The notes under the pieces are model-generated. The model worked only from the letters and a program-made list of their open reading frames with translations, was not told where the DNA came from and did no database searches. 64,000 bases of DNA from Streptomyces sp. NBC_00237 (GTDB taxonomy: Bacteria; Actinomycetota; Actinomycetes; Streptomycetales; Streptomycetaceae): positions 930,001-994,000 of the forward strand of contig NZ_JAPEMT010000002.1 of NCBI RefSeq assembly GCF_026342435.1, given 5' to 3'. The translations under genes and the position numbers were made by a program. Position 1 is the stretch's first letter. Each line of letters opens with the position of its first letter. Of the stretch, positions 1 to 7,745 are shown piece after piece.

Positions 1-498
1 CATGCTGTGGTCGGGGTCGTTCGCCGGTCGCCAGCCGACCCGGATGTCGGGCGCGGAGACGGTGGAGACCTCGGCGAAGATCAGCGGCACGACCGCGGAC
101 CAGGAGCGGAATGCGTTCCGTACGGCGATGAATTCGTCGGCGCAGTCCGCGGTTCCGGTGTCGAGGGCGAATTTCAGGCTCCATTTCTTCCAGGAGCACT
201 GGGTCGCGAAGTCGATTCCGTGATCGAGGTCGGGCAGGGCGCAGCGTGCTTGCGTCATGGCCTGCTGGGTGGAATCGTCGAAGATCCCCGTTGGCGTGAC
301 GTTGTTGAAGCTCTGGTACTTCTGAAGCGCGGCGGACGTTTGCTCGTCCAGCTCTTCGGGCTGGTAGGCGGCCTCTTCGAGGTATCCGAACCGTACGAGG
401 AAATTCTGTACGAGTTCGAGTCCTGGGCTGCTCTCGCCGGTCTTGGTCGGCTGGACGGCGGCTATTCCCGCAAAGGGCGCAACTGATTCTTTGGCCAT
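1..498 (-). CDS. matrixin-like (M10A-type) metalloprotease, 3' part outside window
   Basis: This is the N-terminal 166 residues of a minus-strand gene that runs off the left edge. Residues about 25-85 look like a peptidoglycan-binding-type helical prodomain (pattern LVQNFLVRFGYL, then DEQTSAALQKYQ and GIFDDSTQQAM). It is followed by RCALPD with Cys86, which matches the cysteine-switch motif (PRCGxPD) that keeps matrix metalloprotease zymogens inactive. The start of a catalytic domain follows, with a helix AVRNAFRSWS as in matrixins. The zinc motif HExxHxxGxxH is not in the window. The ATG at 498 has a good ribosome site (GGGGGAAG). There is no signal peptide or lipobox, which is odd for a family that is normally secreted. 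Family call from motifs only. Confidence 0.7.
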   Translation of the reverse strand, partial: MAKESVAPFAGIAAVQPTKTGESSPGLELVQNFLVRFGYLEEAAYQPEELDEQTSAALQKYQSFNNVTPTGIFDDSTQQAMTQARCALPDLDHGIDFATQCSWKKWSLKFALDTGTADCADEFIAVRNAFRSWSAVVPLIFAEVSTVSAPDIRVGWRPANDPDHSM

Positions 499-641
499 GA
501 CTTCCCCCTGTGGGTGCCGGCCTGCTGCTTTCGGAGTGCTGCTCGCTGAATTCGGAAACTACTCCGCTGGGGCGTGCGGTCAACGGGAGCGTACGGAATG
601 ACGAGAAGAATTACGCATGTCCGCATGTACGGAGGGGGGCG

Positions 642-1184
642 TCAGCCCCGTTCGGGTTCCCGCGCTCTGCGGTGCGCAGCCACGCGCTCCCTCGTCGCGC
701 AGCGCCGCGAGCAGTAGCGGCGTTCGGGCCCGCTGCCGTGGGCGAGGTAGACATGCGGGCAGGGCGGGGAGGCGCAGAGGCCGCCCGGGGGTTCCTGCCG
801 GTCCCAGAGCAGCACGGTGAGGGCGAGGGTGGAGGAGGCCAGGAACCATTCGCCCCACGGCGCTTCGTCGTCACTGTCCAGGTGCGGGTGCCAGCCGCTG
901 GCGCCGTCGTGCGAGGTGAGGCGCAGCCGTCCCGGGGCACCGCTCAGCAGGCCGTTGAGGGTGGCGGCGGCGGTGTCGGCGTCCGTGGCGGCGAAGACCT
1001 CGCGCAGCTGGAGGGCGGCGGCCCGCAGGTCGGCGAGGTCGGCGACGGTGAGGTCGAGGGGGCTCAACTCCCCGTGTTCGAGAAGTAGTTCACTGACGAA
1101 GGTGAGGGCCGAGGCATCCTCCTCCCGTTCACACAGGACGTTGATCAGGGCCACGGTCCGTCGGGCGGTGCGCAGGGACAGCAT
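642..1184 (-). CDS. CGNR zinc finger / ABATE domain transcriptional regulator
   Basis: A 180-residue protein with an N-terminal helical ABATE-type domain and a C-terminal zinc-finger module with four cysteines (CASPPC ... YCSRRCATR). The signature CGNR tetrad reads CATR here. This family is common in actinobacteria and is thought to act as DNA-binding regulators. It is divergent from the MFS gene at 1241 and separated from it by a perfect inverted repeat, which suggests that it controls the transporter and itself. I chose the ATG at 1184. The frame can be extended to a TTG at 1202, but that codon lies inside the inverted repeat and is unlikely to be the start. Confidence 0.8.
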   Translation of the reverse strand: MLSLRTARRTVALINVLCEREEDASALTFVSELLLEHGELSPLDLTVADLADLRAAALQLREVFAATDADTAAATLNGLLSGAPGRLRLTSHDGASGWHPHLDSDDEAPWGEWFLASSTLALTVLLWDRQEPPGGLCASPPCPHVYLAHGSGPERRYCSRRCATRERVAAHRRAREPERG

Positions 1185-1193
1185 CCGCTGAAT

Positions 1194-1222
1194 GTAACGC
1201 AACTAGCGCACCTTTGCGTTAC
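1194..1222. promoter_or_regulatory. inverted-repeat operator between CGNR regulator and MFS gene
   Basis: Arms GTAACGCAA (1194-1202) and TTGCGTTAC (1214-1222) are perfectly complementary, with an 11-bp spacer. The site is centred in the 56-bp divergent intergenic region. Its position and symmetry suggest a dimeric repressor site, most simply for the adjacent CGNR protein. The binding protein is inferred, not shown. Confidence 0.6.
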
Positions 1223-1240
1223 GTGCCTAACGTGCTCGGC

Positions 1241-2434
1241 ATGCCGAAGCCATCCGCACAGGGGCTCTACGTGACCGGGGCGGCCCTCGCCCGCACCGGG
1301 GACGAGATGTCGGGCCCCGCCCTCCTGCTGCTCGCCCTCGCCGTCACGGGTTCGGCGTCGTCGGCCTCCTCGCTCCTCGCGGCGCTGACGGTGGCGGCGG
1401 CGCTGGGAGGCCCGCTGTTCGGTGCGCTGCTCGACCGGGCCCGCCGCCCCGGCCGCCTGCTCGCCGGGGCGCTCGCGCTCTACGCGGCGGCCCTGATCGT
1501 GATGCTGCTGGCACTGGGCCGGGCGCCGGTGGGTGTCGCGTTGGTCGTCGCGGTCGGGGCGGGGCTGCTCGGCCCGGCGTTGTCGGGCGGCTGGACGTCC
1601 CAACTCCCCCATGCTGTACGGGAGTCCGACCTACCTCGGGCGAACGCACTGGACGCCATGACGTTCGACGCGGCGAGCCTGGCGGGGCCCGCGCTGGCGG
1701 GCGGGGTCGCGGCGCTGGCCGGGGCGCGGGCCGGGGTGGCGGTGTCGGCGGCGCTGATCGCTGCGGCGCTCCCGGTGGCGTGGCGGCTGCGGACCCCCGG
1801 GGAGCGGGATCGGGTGCGGGAGCGGGAGGCGCGGGAGTCCGTCAGCTCAGGGGTCGCGGCCGGATTCCGGGTCCTCATACGCAGCCGGGCTCTGGCCCGT
1901 GCGACGGTCGCGTCCGTACTGTCCTGTGCGGGTGAGGGAGTTTTCGTCGCGGTGACGCCGCTGCTCGGGGCCCTGTCGCTCGGTGGCGCGCACCACGGGG
2001 CGCTGCTGCTGAGTGTCTCCGCCACCGGCGCGTTGGCCGCGAACGCGGTGCTCGCCCGCAGTCCTCTTCTCGTACGCCCCGACGCGGCACTCGGTCCGTG
2101 CACGGCGCTGCTGGCGGTGGCGATGCTGCTCGCGGCGACCACGCGGCCGGTACTCGTCCTCGTGGGGGCGGCGCTGACCGGGTGTGCGGTGGGGCCGCAG
2201 CTCACCGCGTTGTTCGCGATACGTCATCGGGAGGCGCCGGAGCGGCTGCGCGGCCAGGTGTTCACGACCGGGGCGAGCCTCAAGATCACCGGCTTCGCGC
2301 TCGGCGCGGCCCTCGCCGGGCCGCTCGCCGCGCGGTCCGTCCCGGCGGCGCTGCTGGCCGCCGCCGGGTTCCAGGTCCTGGCCGCGCTGGTCTGCCGACT
2401 CGTACGGGTCGGAGGTTACAGGTGTCAGAGGTGA
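1241..2434 (+). CDS. MFS transporter, drug efflux type
   Basis: A 397-residue, 12-helix major facilitator superfamily protein, very rich in Ala, Leu and Val. The MFS loop 2-3 motif appears as GGPLFGALLDRARRPGR near residues 62-78. A long central loop (about residues 190-215, RTPGERDRVREREARES) separates the two six-helix halves. It probably exports a small hydrophobic compound by proton antiport; the substrate is unknown. The ATG at 1241 begins MPKPSAQGLYVTG. A TTG at 1214 in the same frame is rejected because it lies within the operator. Divergent from the CGNR regulator. Its last codons enter a 16-bp tandem repeat, so the C-terminus may be a recent extension. Confidence 0.85.
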   Translation: MPKPSAQGLYVTGAALARTGDEMSGPALLLLALAVTGSASSASSLLAALTVAAALGGPLFGALLDRARRPGRLLAGALALYAAALIVMLLALGRAPVGVALVVAVGAGLLGPALSGGWTSQLPHAVRESDLPRANALDAMTFDAASLAGPALAGGVAALAGARAGVAVSAALIAAALPVAWRLRTPGERDRVREREARESVSSGVAAGFRVLIRSRALARATVASVLSCAGEGVFVAVTPLLGALSLGGAHHGALLLSVSATGALAANAVLARSPLLVRPDAALGPCTALLAVAMLLAATTRPVLVLVGAALTGCAVGPQLTALFAIRHREAPERLRGQVFTTGASLKITGFALGAALAGPLAARSVPAALLAAAGFQVLAALVCRLVRVGGYRCQR

Positions 2435-2468
2435 CGGGTGTCAGAGATGACGGGTGTCAGAGATGACG
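2421..2468. repeat. three tandem copies of a 16-bp repeat
   Basis: Three head-to-tail copies of GGTGTCAGAGRTGACG at 2421-2436, 2437-2452 and 2453-2468. The array includes the stop codon of the MFS gene and the last codons of the convergent gene that ends at 2457. It looks like a replication-slippage minisatellite. Confidence 0.85.
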
Positions 2469-3203
2469 GGTGAGGACCTGGGCCACGGTGTCGAGCGCGG
2501 TGTGCAGTTCGAGGTGGTCGTGGGCCTCCAGGGTGGTGTCCAGGAGAGGGTTGTCGGAGGTGAGGGTGGTCAGCCCTGTGCCTTCCTCGCTGCCGATGCG
2601 GGCGGAGAGTGTTTCGCCGTTCTGGAGGGTGAGAGTGATCGTCGCGCCGGTGGGCAGCGGCTGGAGGAAGGCGATCTCGGCGTCGGTACGGCCGGTCTGC
2701 GCGCCGAGACGGCGGGCGGTGCTGCGGGAGGCTCGGTAGACGTGGGAGTGGTGCAGGGCGATCTGGAGCCGGTCGGAGAGTTCCTCGGCGGTCTCCTCGC
2801 GGTCCGCGTCGGCGAGTTCGTCGAGGAGGAGGGCGGCGATGGAGCGGTACGCGATGGCGAGCTGCCAGCAGACGGTGGTGAGCGGGCCCGGGTCGTGGGT
2901 GTCCTGGACCAACGGGCCGAACGCGTCCTCGGCCTGCCGCGCCACCGGCTCGACGGCCTCCGCGCCGACCCGCTCGGGGCGCTGTGCGGGTACGGCGTCG
3001 GGGTCGCGCCAGTCGATGCCGCGGGCGGTGAGGTCGGCGTAGACGGCGTCGCGGTCGGCGCCCGAGACGGAGGCCAGCTCGACGACGTTGCGGGTGCCGG
3101 TGCGCCAGGCGCGTTCGATGAGCTCGGCGCGGTTGGCGTCCGTGCTCTGGCTGAGGGCGGCGAGGGCGTTCAGTCGGTCGGAACCCATATCAGATGCGTT
3201 CAT
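2457..3203 (-). CDS. conserved hypothetical protein
   Basis: A soluble protein of 248 residues that I do not recognise. The first ~70 residues read like a short helix-turn-helix-like segment (ANRAELIERAWRTGTRNVVELASVSGADRDAVYADLTARGID), which resembles the opening of small Streptomyces regulators. The rest is a helical region (DELADADREETAEELSDRLQIALHHSHVYRASRSTARRL) and a C-terminal beta-rich segment. No membrane segment or signal peptide. I took the ATG at 3203; a GTG at 3212 and an ATG at 3185 are also possible. Convergent with the MFS gene, whose 3' repeat it shares. Confidence 0.6.
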   Translation of the reverse strand: MNASDMGSDRLNALAALSQSTDANRAELIERAWRTGTRNVVELASVSGADRDAVYADLTARGIDWRDPDAVPAQRPERVGAEAVEPVARQAEDAFGPLVQDTHDPGPLTTVCWQLAIAYRSIAALLLDELADADREETAEELSDRLQIALHHSHVYRASRSTARRLGAQTGRTDAEIAFLQPLPTGATITLTLQNGETLSARIGSEEGTGLTTLTSDNPLLDTTLEAHDHLELHTALDTVAQVLTRHL

Positions 3204-3367
3204 AACGGTCACGGTAGGGGCGATGGGGTGCCGGGCGCGGCATCACCACACCGCAGGGCCCGCGTGGCGGGGCGTGCGGTGCGGTGACGCCGCAGGGTGG
3301 GCCCGTCGCCGCCACGGCGGACCCGGCACGGGAGCTCTCCCGGAGACTCCCGTGGGTCCGGGGGGTA

Positions 3368-3388
3368 GAGGGGCGCGGGGAACTGCGC
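3368..3388. repeat. dispersed Streptomyces intergenic element
   Basis: The string GAGGGGCGCGGGGAACTGCGC lies in the gap between the hypothetical gene and dhbC. From general familiarity with Streptomyces genomes, this sequence recurs in many intergenic gaps. Its function is unknown and copy number cannot be judged from this window. Confidence 0.45.
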
Positions 3389-3414
3389 ATCCCGCCGAAG
3401 GCGGGCCGGGGGGC

Positions 3415-3433
3415 CCGGGGGCGGAGCCCCCGG
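3415..3433 (-). terminator. hairpin downstream of dhbC
   Basis: An 8-bp perfect stem, CCGGGGGC / GCCCCCGG, with a GGA triloop, 30 bp past the dhbC stop codon. There is no clear U tract, as is usual for Streptomyces terminators. It probably ends the dhbA-dhbC transcript. Confidence 0.55.
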
Positions 3434-3462
3434 CAGTAGCCCCAGCCACACCCACCCGCCCC

Positions 3463-4740
3463 CTAGTCAGCCCCCACCGCGTGCAGGAACGTGCGGAACT
3501 TGGCGCCCGTCTCCGCCGTCTCCGCCTCCGGCTCGGAAGCGGCGACGACCCCCGCCCCCGCATACAGCCGCAGCGTCCGCTCCTCCGCCTCCGCGCACCG
3601 GATGGTCACGACCCACTCGCCGTCGCCGTCCGCGTCCCCCCACCCGATCATCCCGGTGAAGAACCCCCGGTCGAACGGCTCGGTCTCTGCGATGACCTGA
3701 CGTGCCGTCAGCGTCGGCGTCCCGCACACCGCGGGCGTCGGGTGCAGCGCCGAAGCCAGCTCCAGCGCGGACGCCGCCCCCTCCTCGGGGAGGATGCCGG
3801 TGACCGTCGTGGACAGGTGCCACATGGTGGCCGTACGTATCAGCGTCGGCTTCGCCGGAACGTCCAGCGTCACGCAGTACGGCGCGAGCGCTCCGTGCAC
3901 CGCGTCCACCACCACCGCGTGCTCGTGCAGATCCTTGGCGGAGGCGAGCAGCGCCGCCGCCCGCCGGACGTCCTCGGCGAGGTCCTCGCTGCGCGGCGTC
4001 GATCCGGCCAGCGGGTTCGCCACGACCTTGTTGCCGCGCCGCGAGACGAGGAGTTCGGGGCTGGCCCCGAGAAGGGTCCGCCCGGCCCCGGTCCGCACGG
4101 CCCCGTCCGCCTCGACCCCGGTGGGCAGTGCGAACGTGTACCCGGACGGGTCGCGCCGCGCCAGCCGCTGGAGCATCACCGGCAGGTCGAGCGGGGCGTC
4201 AGCCGTGAGCTCCAGCGTCCGCGCCAGCACCACCTTGCTGAACTCGCCGCGCCACATGCGGTCCACGACGGCGGCGACCCCCGCCCCGTACACCTCGGGC
4301 TCCGGAACCGGCCGTACGTCCCACTCGGTGGCCGCGGGCAGGTCCGCGGGCAGCGCGATCAGCGGGTCGGTGGCGAGCGGCGGCGCGTCCTGGACGAACT
4401 CCGGTACGGCGAGCGCCGCGGGCGCGTTCTGGTCGAAAGGCACCGCGCCGATGACGACCGGGCGGGGCTGCCCGTCGCGCCGCGCGGCGGCCAGCGTCTC
4501 GGCGACGCGTTCGCTCAACGGAGCTTCGCCGTGCGGGACTTCACGCGCGGGACCGTCGGACAGCAGGGTCCGCGTCGGCGTGGCGAGGAAGCGCGCGCCG
4601 GGGGTGTACGCGTCCAGCAGCGAGGTGGCGGCGCCCACGGCGGGGTGCGCCGCTTCGGCGGTGCGGCTGCCGCGCGGGGCCGGGACAGCGGCCGGAACGG
4701 TGGCGGTGGCGACTTCGGGGGCCGTCGACACGGTGTCCAC
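3463..4740 (-). CDS. dhbC: isochorismate synthase
   Basis: A 425-residue chorismate-utilising enzyme that converts chorismate to isochorismate, the first step toward 2,3-dihydroxybenzoate. The C-terminal chorismate-binding domain shows the usual blocks: GEFSKVVLART (general-base Lys), ANPLAGSTPR, HEHAVVVDAVH, HPTPAVCGTP and FFTGMIGW. GTG start at 4740 with a GGAG ribosome site. It lies 97 bp downstream of dhbA on the same strand and is presumably co-transcribed under the iron boxes near 5.7 kb. The rest of the pathway (isochorismatase dhbB, DHB-AMP ligase dhbE, NRPS dhbF) is not in this window. Confidence 0.9.
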   Translation of the reverse strand: MDTVSTAPEVATATVPAAVPAPRGSRTAEAAHPAVGAATSLLDAYTPGARFLATPTRTLLSDGPAREVPHGEAPLSERVAETLAAARRDGQPRPVVIGAVPFDQNAPAALAVPEFVQDAPPLATDPLIALPADLPAATEWDVRPVPEPEVYGAGVAAVVDRMWRGEFSKVVLARTLELTADAPLDLPVMLQRLARRDPSGYTFALPTGVEADGAVRTGAGRTLLGASPELLVSRRGNKVVANPLAGSTPRSEDLAEDVRRAAALLASAKDLHEHAVVVDAVHGALAPYCVTLDVPAKPTLIRTATMWHLSTTVTGILPEEGAASALELASALHPTPAVCGTPTLTARQVIAETEPFDRGFFTGMIGWGDADGDGEWVVTIRCAEAEERTLRLYAGAGVVAASEPEAETAETGAKFRTFLHAVGAD

Positions 4741-4837
4741 GGGTTCTCCAATGCTCGTGAGGATGTGGGGGCGGAGCCAGAGGGGAAAGGCGTCGGGAGG
4801 GAGTTCGGGAGCGGAGGGGAATTCGGGAACGGAACGG

Positions 4838-5677
4838 TCAGCGCAACGTCGCGCCGCCGTCGACGTAGATGTCCTGCATGGTGATGTGCCGCGCCCGGTC
4901 GGAGGCGAGGAAGAGCACCGCGTCCGCGATGTCCTCCGGCTGTGCGATCCGGCCGAGCGGTATGCCGTTCTTGTACGACGCCAAGTCGCCCTCGATCAGG
5001 GCGCGTTCGGCATCGGAGCGCCCCTCTCCCATGCTGCGCAGCATGGGAGTGTCGGTGGAGCCGGGGGCGACGACGTTGCAGCGGACGCCGCTGCGGGCGA
5101 CCTCCAGACCGAGGCACTTGGTGAACATGGCGGCGGCCGCCTTGGAGGCGGCGTACGCGGCCATGCCGGTGCGGGGTATCCCGGCGGCGTTGGAGGCGAC
5201 GGTGACGATGCACCCCTTGCGGCGCTCCGTCATGCGGGCGGCGGCGGCCCGCGAGGTGTGGAAGACGCCGGTGGTGTTGACGGCGAAGGTGTCGGCCCAG
5301 TCCCGGTCGGTGAGTTCGACTGCCGGAGCGGTACGGAGGATTCCGGCGACGTTCACCAGGAGGTCCAGCGGGCCGAGTTCGCCCTCGACCCGGGCGACGA
5401 CCGCGTCCACGGCCGACCCGTCGGTGACGTCGAGCGGGTACGCCACCGCCTTGCCCGGCCCGCCCCGGGCCGCCAGTTCCTCGGCGAGCGCCTCGACGCC
5501 CGTGGGCACCCGGTCCGTGGCGGCGACGGTCGCCCCACGCGCCACCAGGGCCCGTACCACCGCTTCACCGATGCCCTGACCCGCACCGGTGACCAGCGCG
5601 ACACGTCCGGCGAATTCGCCGTGACCTGCGAACTCATCCGGTGTGGACGGTGATTGCGACGGTATGTGCTCAGGCAT
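4838..5677 (-). CDS. dhbA: 2,3-dihydro-2,3-dihydroxybenzoate dehydrogenase
   Basis: A 279-residue short-chain dehydrogenase that oxidises 2,3-dihydro-2,3-dihydroxybenzoate to 2,3-dihydroxybenzoate with NAD. Rossmann motif TGAGQGIG follows a ~25-residue N-terminal tail, the NVAG motif is present, and the catalytic YAASK motif is intact. It ends with the SDR pattern ITMQDIYVDGGATL. The ATG at 5677 is preceded by GGGAGGA at good spacing. It is the first gene of a dhbA-dhbC unit and has an iron box 23 bp upstream, so iron repression by a DmdR/IdeR regulator is expected. Generic SDR is the alternative, but the dhbC neighbour and iron box favour DhbA. Confidence 0.85.
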   Translation of the reverse strand: MPEHIPSQSPSTPDEFAGHGEFAGRVALVTGAGQGIGEAVVRALVARGATVAATDRVPTGVEALAEELAARGGPGKAVAYPLDVTDGSAVDAVVARVEGELGPLDLLVNVAGILRTAPAVELTDRDWADTFAVNTTGVFHTSRAAAARMTERRKGCIVTVASNAAGIPRTGMAAYAASKAAAAMFTKCLGLEVARSGVRCNVVAPGSTDTPMLRSMGEGRSDAERALIEGDLASYKNGIPLGRIAQPEDIADAVLFLASDRARHITMQDIYVDGGATLR

Positions 5678-5699
5678 GCAAAATCCTCCCGGGGTTTTG

Positions 5700-5718
5700 T
5701 TAGGTGAGCCTAACCTAA
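5700..5718. promoter_or_regulatory. iron box upstream of dhbA
   Basis: TTAGGTGAGCCTAACCTAA matches the actinobacterial DmdR/IdeR consensus TTAGGTTAGGCTAACCTAA at all but two positions. It lies just upstream of dhbA and should repress dhbA-dhbC when iron is plentiful. Confidence 0.9.
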
Positions 5719-5758
5719 TGCACGACGAAGATCGACAGCACCTCGGCCCAACAAAAAC

Positions 5759-5777
5759 TTAGGCTAGCCTCACCTTA
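5759..5777. promoter_or_regulatory. second iron box, facing the plus strand
   Basis: TTAGGCTAGCCTCACCTTA is a slightly weaker copy of the iron-box consensus, 40 bp from the first. Two boxes in a divergent gap usually mean one iron-controlled promoter in each direction, yet no intact gene follows on the plus strand. Confidence 0.8.
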
Positions 5778-5982
5778 TGGTTACCCTGTGCGCGGAAGCC
5801 ACCGAGGTCTCCGCCACCTCCGATCAACTCCCAGCCGAAAAAGCCCCGGCGGGCACTTCGGCGGACACTCCAGTCCAGCAGACACATCGGACGGAACGCC
5901 GAAAATCGCCACCCAGGATCGGAGCGGGCTCCCCCTCGCCCTGTCCGGCCTGGCCCTCGCCCTGCTCATCGCGGGCCGGTAG
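5777..5982 (+). pseudogene. decayed reading frame downstream of the second iron box
   Basis: Between the iron boxes and the methyltransferase gene there is no convincing intact gene. Codon bias looks coding first in the frame that begins with ATG at 5777 (ATEVSATSDQLPAEKAPAGT), then shifts by one frame to KIATQDRSGLPLALSGLALALLIAGR, a possible first membrane helix, and stops at 5982. This reads like the frameshifted and truncated front of a membrane protein, perhaps a siderophore transporter given the iron box. The family is not identifiable. The stretch 5983-6099 holds only the ribosome site of the next gene. The alternative is that nothing here is translated. Confidence 0.3.
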
Positions 5983-6099
5983 GGCTCTTGGTCCGAACGC
6001 CGGTTTTGCCGTTCCGGCAAGAACCTTTGCTGTGCGGGCGGGGGCGGGCGGACGCTGTCGGCACGCGGCCAGCGGACCCACTTCGCCGAAGGAGCACTC

Positions 6100-6750
6100 A
6101 TGACGACTGTTGATGGCGCGTTGGACCCGACGGAATCCGAGGAGTTCTGGGACGGGCGTTACGCGGAGAGCGACCGCATCTGGAGCGGCGACCCGAACGT
6201 GGTCCTGGTCCGGGAGACCGCCGGGCTGACCCCGGGCCGGGCCCTGGACCTGGGCTGCGGCGAGGGCGCGGACGCCGTGTGGCTGGCGCGGCAGGGGTGG
6301 CGGGTGACGGCCACGGACATCTCCCGGGTGGCCCTGGACCGGGCCGCGCGGCACGCGGCGGAGGCGGGGGTCGCGGACCGGATCGCCTGGGAGCGGCACG
6401 AGCTCGGGAAGTCCTTCCCGGAGGGGGAGTTCGACCTGGTCTCGTCCCAGTTCCTGCACTCGCCGACGGAGTTGCCGCGCGAGGAGATCCTGCGGAGGGC
6501 TGCTTCTGCGGTGGCCCCCGGCGGGCTGCTCCTGATCGAGGGGCACTCGGGGTGGCCGTCCTGGCAGGAGAACCCGCACCCGGAGGTGCACTTGCCGTCG
6601 CCGGAGGAGGTGGTGGGCTCGCTCCGGCTGGAGGAAGGGCTGTGGGAGGTGCTCGTCTGTGCGGAGCACGAGCGGAAGCAGCTGACGCCGGAGGGCGTGG
6701 AGGGGACGCGGACGGACTCCACGGTCCTCGTGCGTAGAGCGTCCGCCTAG
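6100..6750 (+). CDS. class I SAM-dependent methyltransferase
   Basis: A 216-residue methyltransferase. Motif I is ALDLGCGEGADA near residues 49-60, followed by VTATDIS (acidic loop) and FDLVSSQFLH (motif IV). The opening EEFWDGRYAESDRIWSGDPN resembles TehB/thiopurine methyltransferase-like proteins, which often detoxify small molecules. The acceptor substrate cannot be told from the sequence. The ATG at 6100 has a good GAAGGAG ribosome site. Soluble, apparently a single-gene unit. Confidence 0.8.
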   Translation: MTTVDGALDPTESEEFWDGRYAESDRIWSGDPNVVLVRETAGLTPGRALDLGCGEGADAVWLARQGWRVTATDISRVALDRAARHAAEAGVADRIAWERHELGKSFPEGEFDLVSSQFLHSPTELPREEILRRAASAVAPGGLLLIEGHSGWPSWQENPHPEVHLPSPEEVVGSLRLEEGLWEVLVCAEHERKQLTPEGVEGTRTDSTVLVRRASA

Positions 6751-6955
6751 CGGGGGCCGGGGCGGGAGCTTCTGTGGCGGGCCGCGCCTGAGATGGACTG
6801 CGGCGGGCCGCGCCTGGGGTGGCCTGCGGCGGGCCGCCCCAGCCCCGCACCCTCGCCTCATGGGTACACAAGTTCCCCACGCACCCCTCGCACCCCGTCC
6901 CACCGGCGTCAACCTCCCGCCTCCCTTCGGAAGTGCGGCCCGTACGACCCTATTC

Positions 6956-7618
6956 ATGAGCAAAGCTGAGCCCATGGAACTGCTGCCGCATGGATATACC
7001 AACCACACCACCCATCACGCCGGTGTCGTCACCAAGACGTACAAGGGCCGGGACGCCCAGCGCCGCATGGAGCGGGAGGCCGCCGCGCTGTGCGGGCTGG
7101 AGACGATCGGGGCGCGGTTGCCGGTGCCCCAGTTGATCGGCCTCACCGGGGAGAGCCTGAGCATGACCTTCCTGGACGGCGTCCACGGCCAGGACCTGAT
7201 CGACGCCGGATGGGCGGATTCCGTACTGCACACCTGCGGAGTGGCGCTGCGCGCGGTGCACTCAGTGGACGCCGTCGAGGTGTTCCCCCGCGCCCGGCCC
7301 GGCACGGTGCTGGTGCACGGGGACTTCGGGCCGAACAACATGCTGCTCTCCGACGACGGCTCCCGCCTCACCGCACTGCTCGACTGGGAGTGGGCGCACG
7401 CGGGCGACCCGGTGGAGGACCTGGCCTGGTGCGAGTGGATCGTCCGCACCCATCACCCGGAGTGGGTACCCGCGTTGGAGGGATTCTTCGACGCGTACGG
7501 GCACCGGCCCGACTGGGAGGAGCGGCACCGGGCGATGACCGACCGGTGCCGCGAACTCGTCGACTTCCAGCCGCACCGCGTGGGGCTGCTCATCGCCACG
7601 GAGAACTGGAGGGAGTGA
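6956..7618 (+). CDS. aminoglycoside phosphotransferase (APH) family kinase
   Basis: A 220-residue member of the APH/choline-kinase fold. The catalytic loop is VLVHGDFGPNNMLL and the metal-binding motif is TALLDWEWAHAGDPVEDLAW. The N-terminal nucleotide lobe is short (VVTKTYKGRDAQRRMEREAAAL). Such proteins phosphorylate small molecules. The substrate is unknown and a resistance role should not be assumed. I took the ATG at 6956; the ATG at 6974 (MELLPHGYTN) is equally possible, and the frame extends upstream through proline-rich sequence that looks non-coding. Confidence 0.75.
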   Translation: MSKAEPMELLPHGYTNHTTHHAGVVTKTYKGRDAQRRMEREAAALCGLETIGARLPVPQLIGLTGESLSMTFLDGVHGQDLIDAGWADSVLHTCGVALRAVHSVDAVEVFPRARPGTVLVHGDFGPNNMLLSDDGSRLTALLDWEWAHAGDPVEDLAWCEWIVRTHHPEWVPALEGFFDAYGHRPDWEERHRAMTDRCRELVDFQPHRVGLLIATENWRE

Positions 7619-7625
7619 GCACGGG

Positions 7626-7693
7626 GACGGGCTGAACACGCGGACGGGCTGAACACGCGGACGGGCTGAACACGCGGACGGACTGAACGCGCG
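7626..7693. repeat. 17-bp tandem repeat after the phosphotransferase gene
   Basis: Three perfect copies of GACGGGCTGAACACGCG starting at 7626, 7643 and 7660, and a degenerate fourth at 7677. The array begins 7 bp after a stop codon in a convergent intergenic gap. Confidence 0.85.
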
Positions 7694-7745
7694 GGCGAAG
7701 TGAGCACGCGGGCGCGGCGGGCGCGGCTCACCCCGCCCGTCCCCG

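Noticed and set aside
1214..1216. TTG start extending the MFS protein by nine residues
   Set aside because: The codon lies inside the operator-like inverted repeat, and the ATG at 1241 gives the normal N-terminus.
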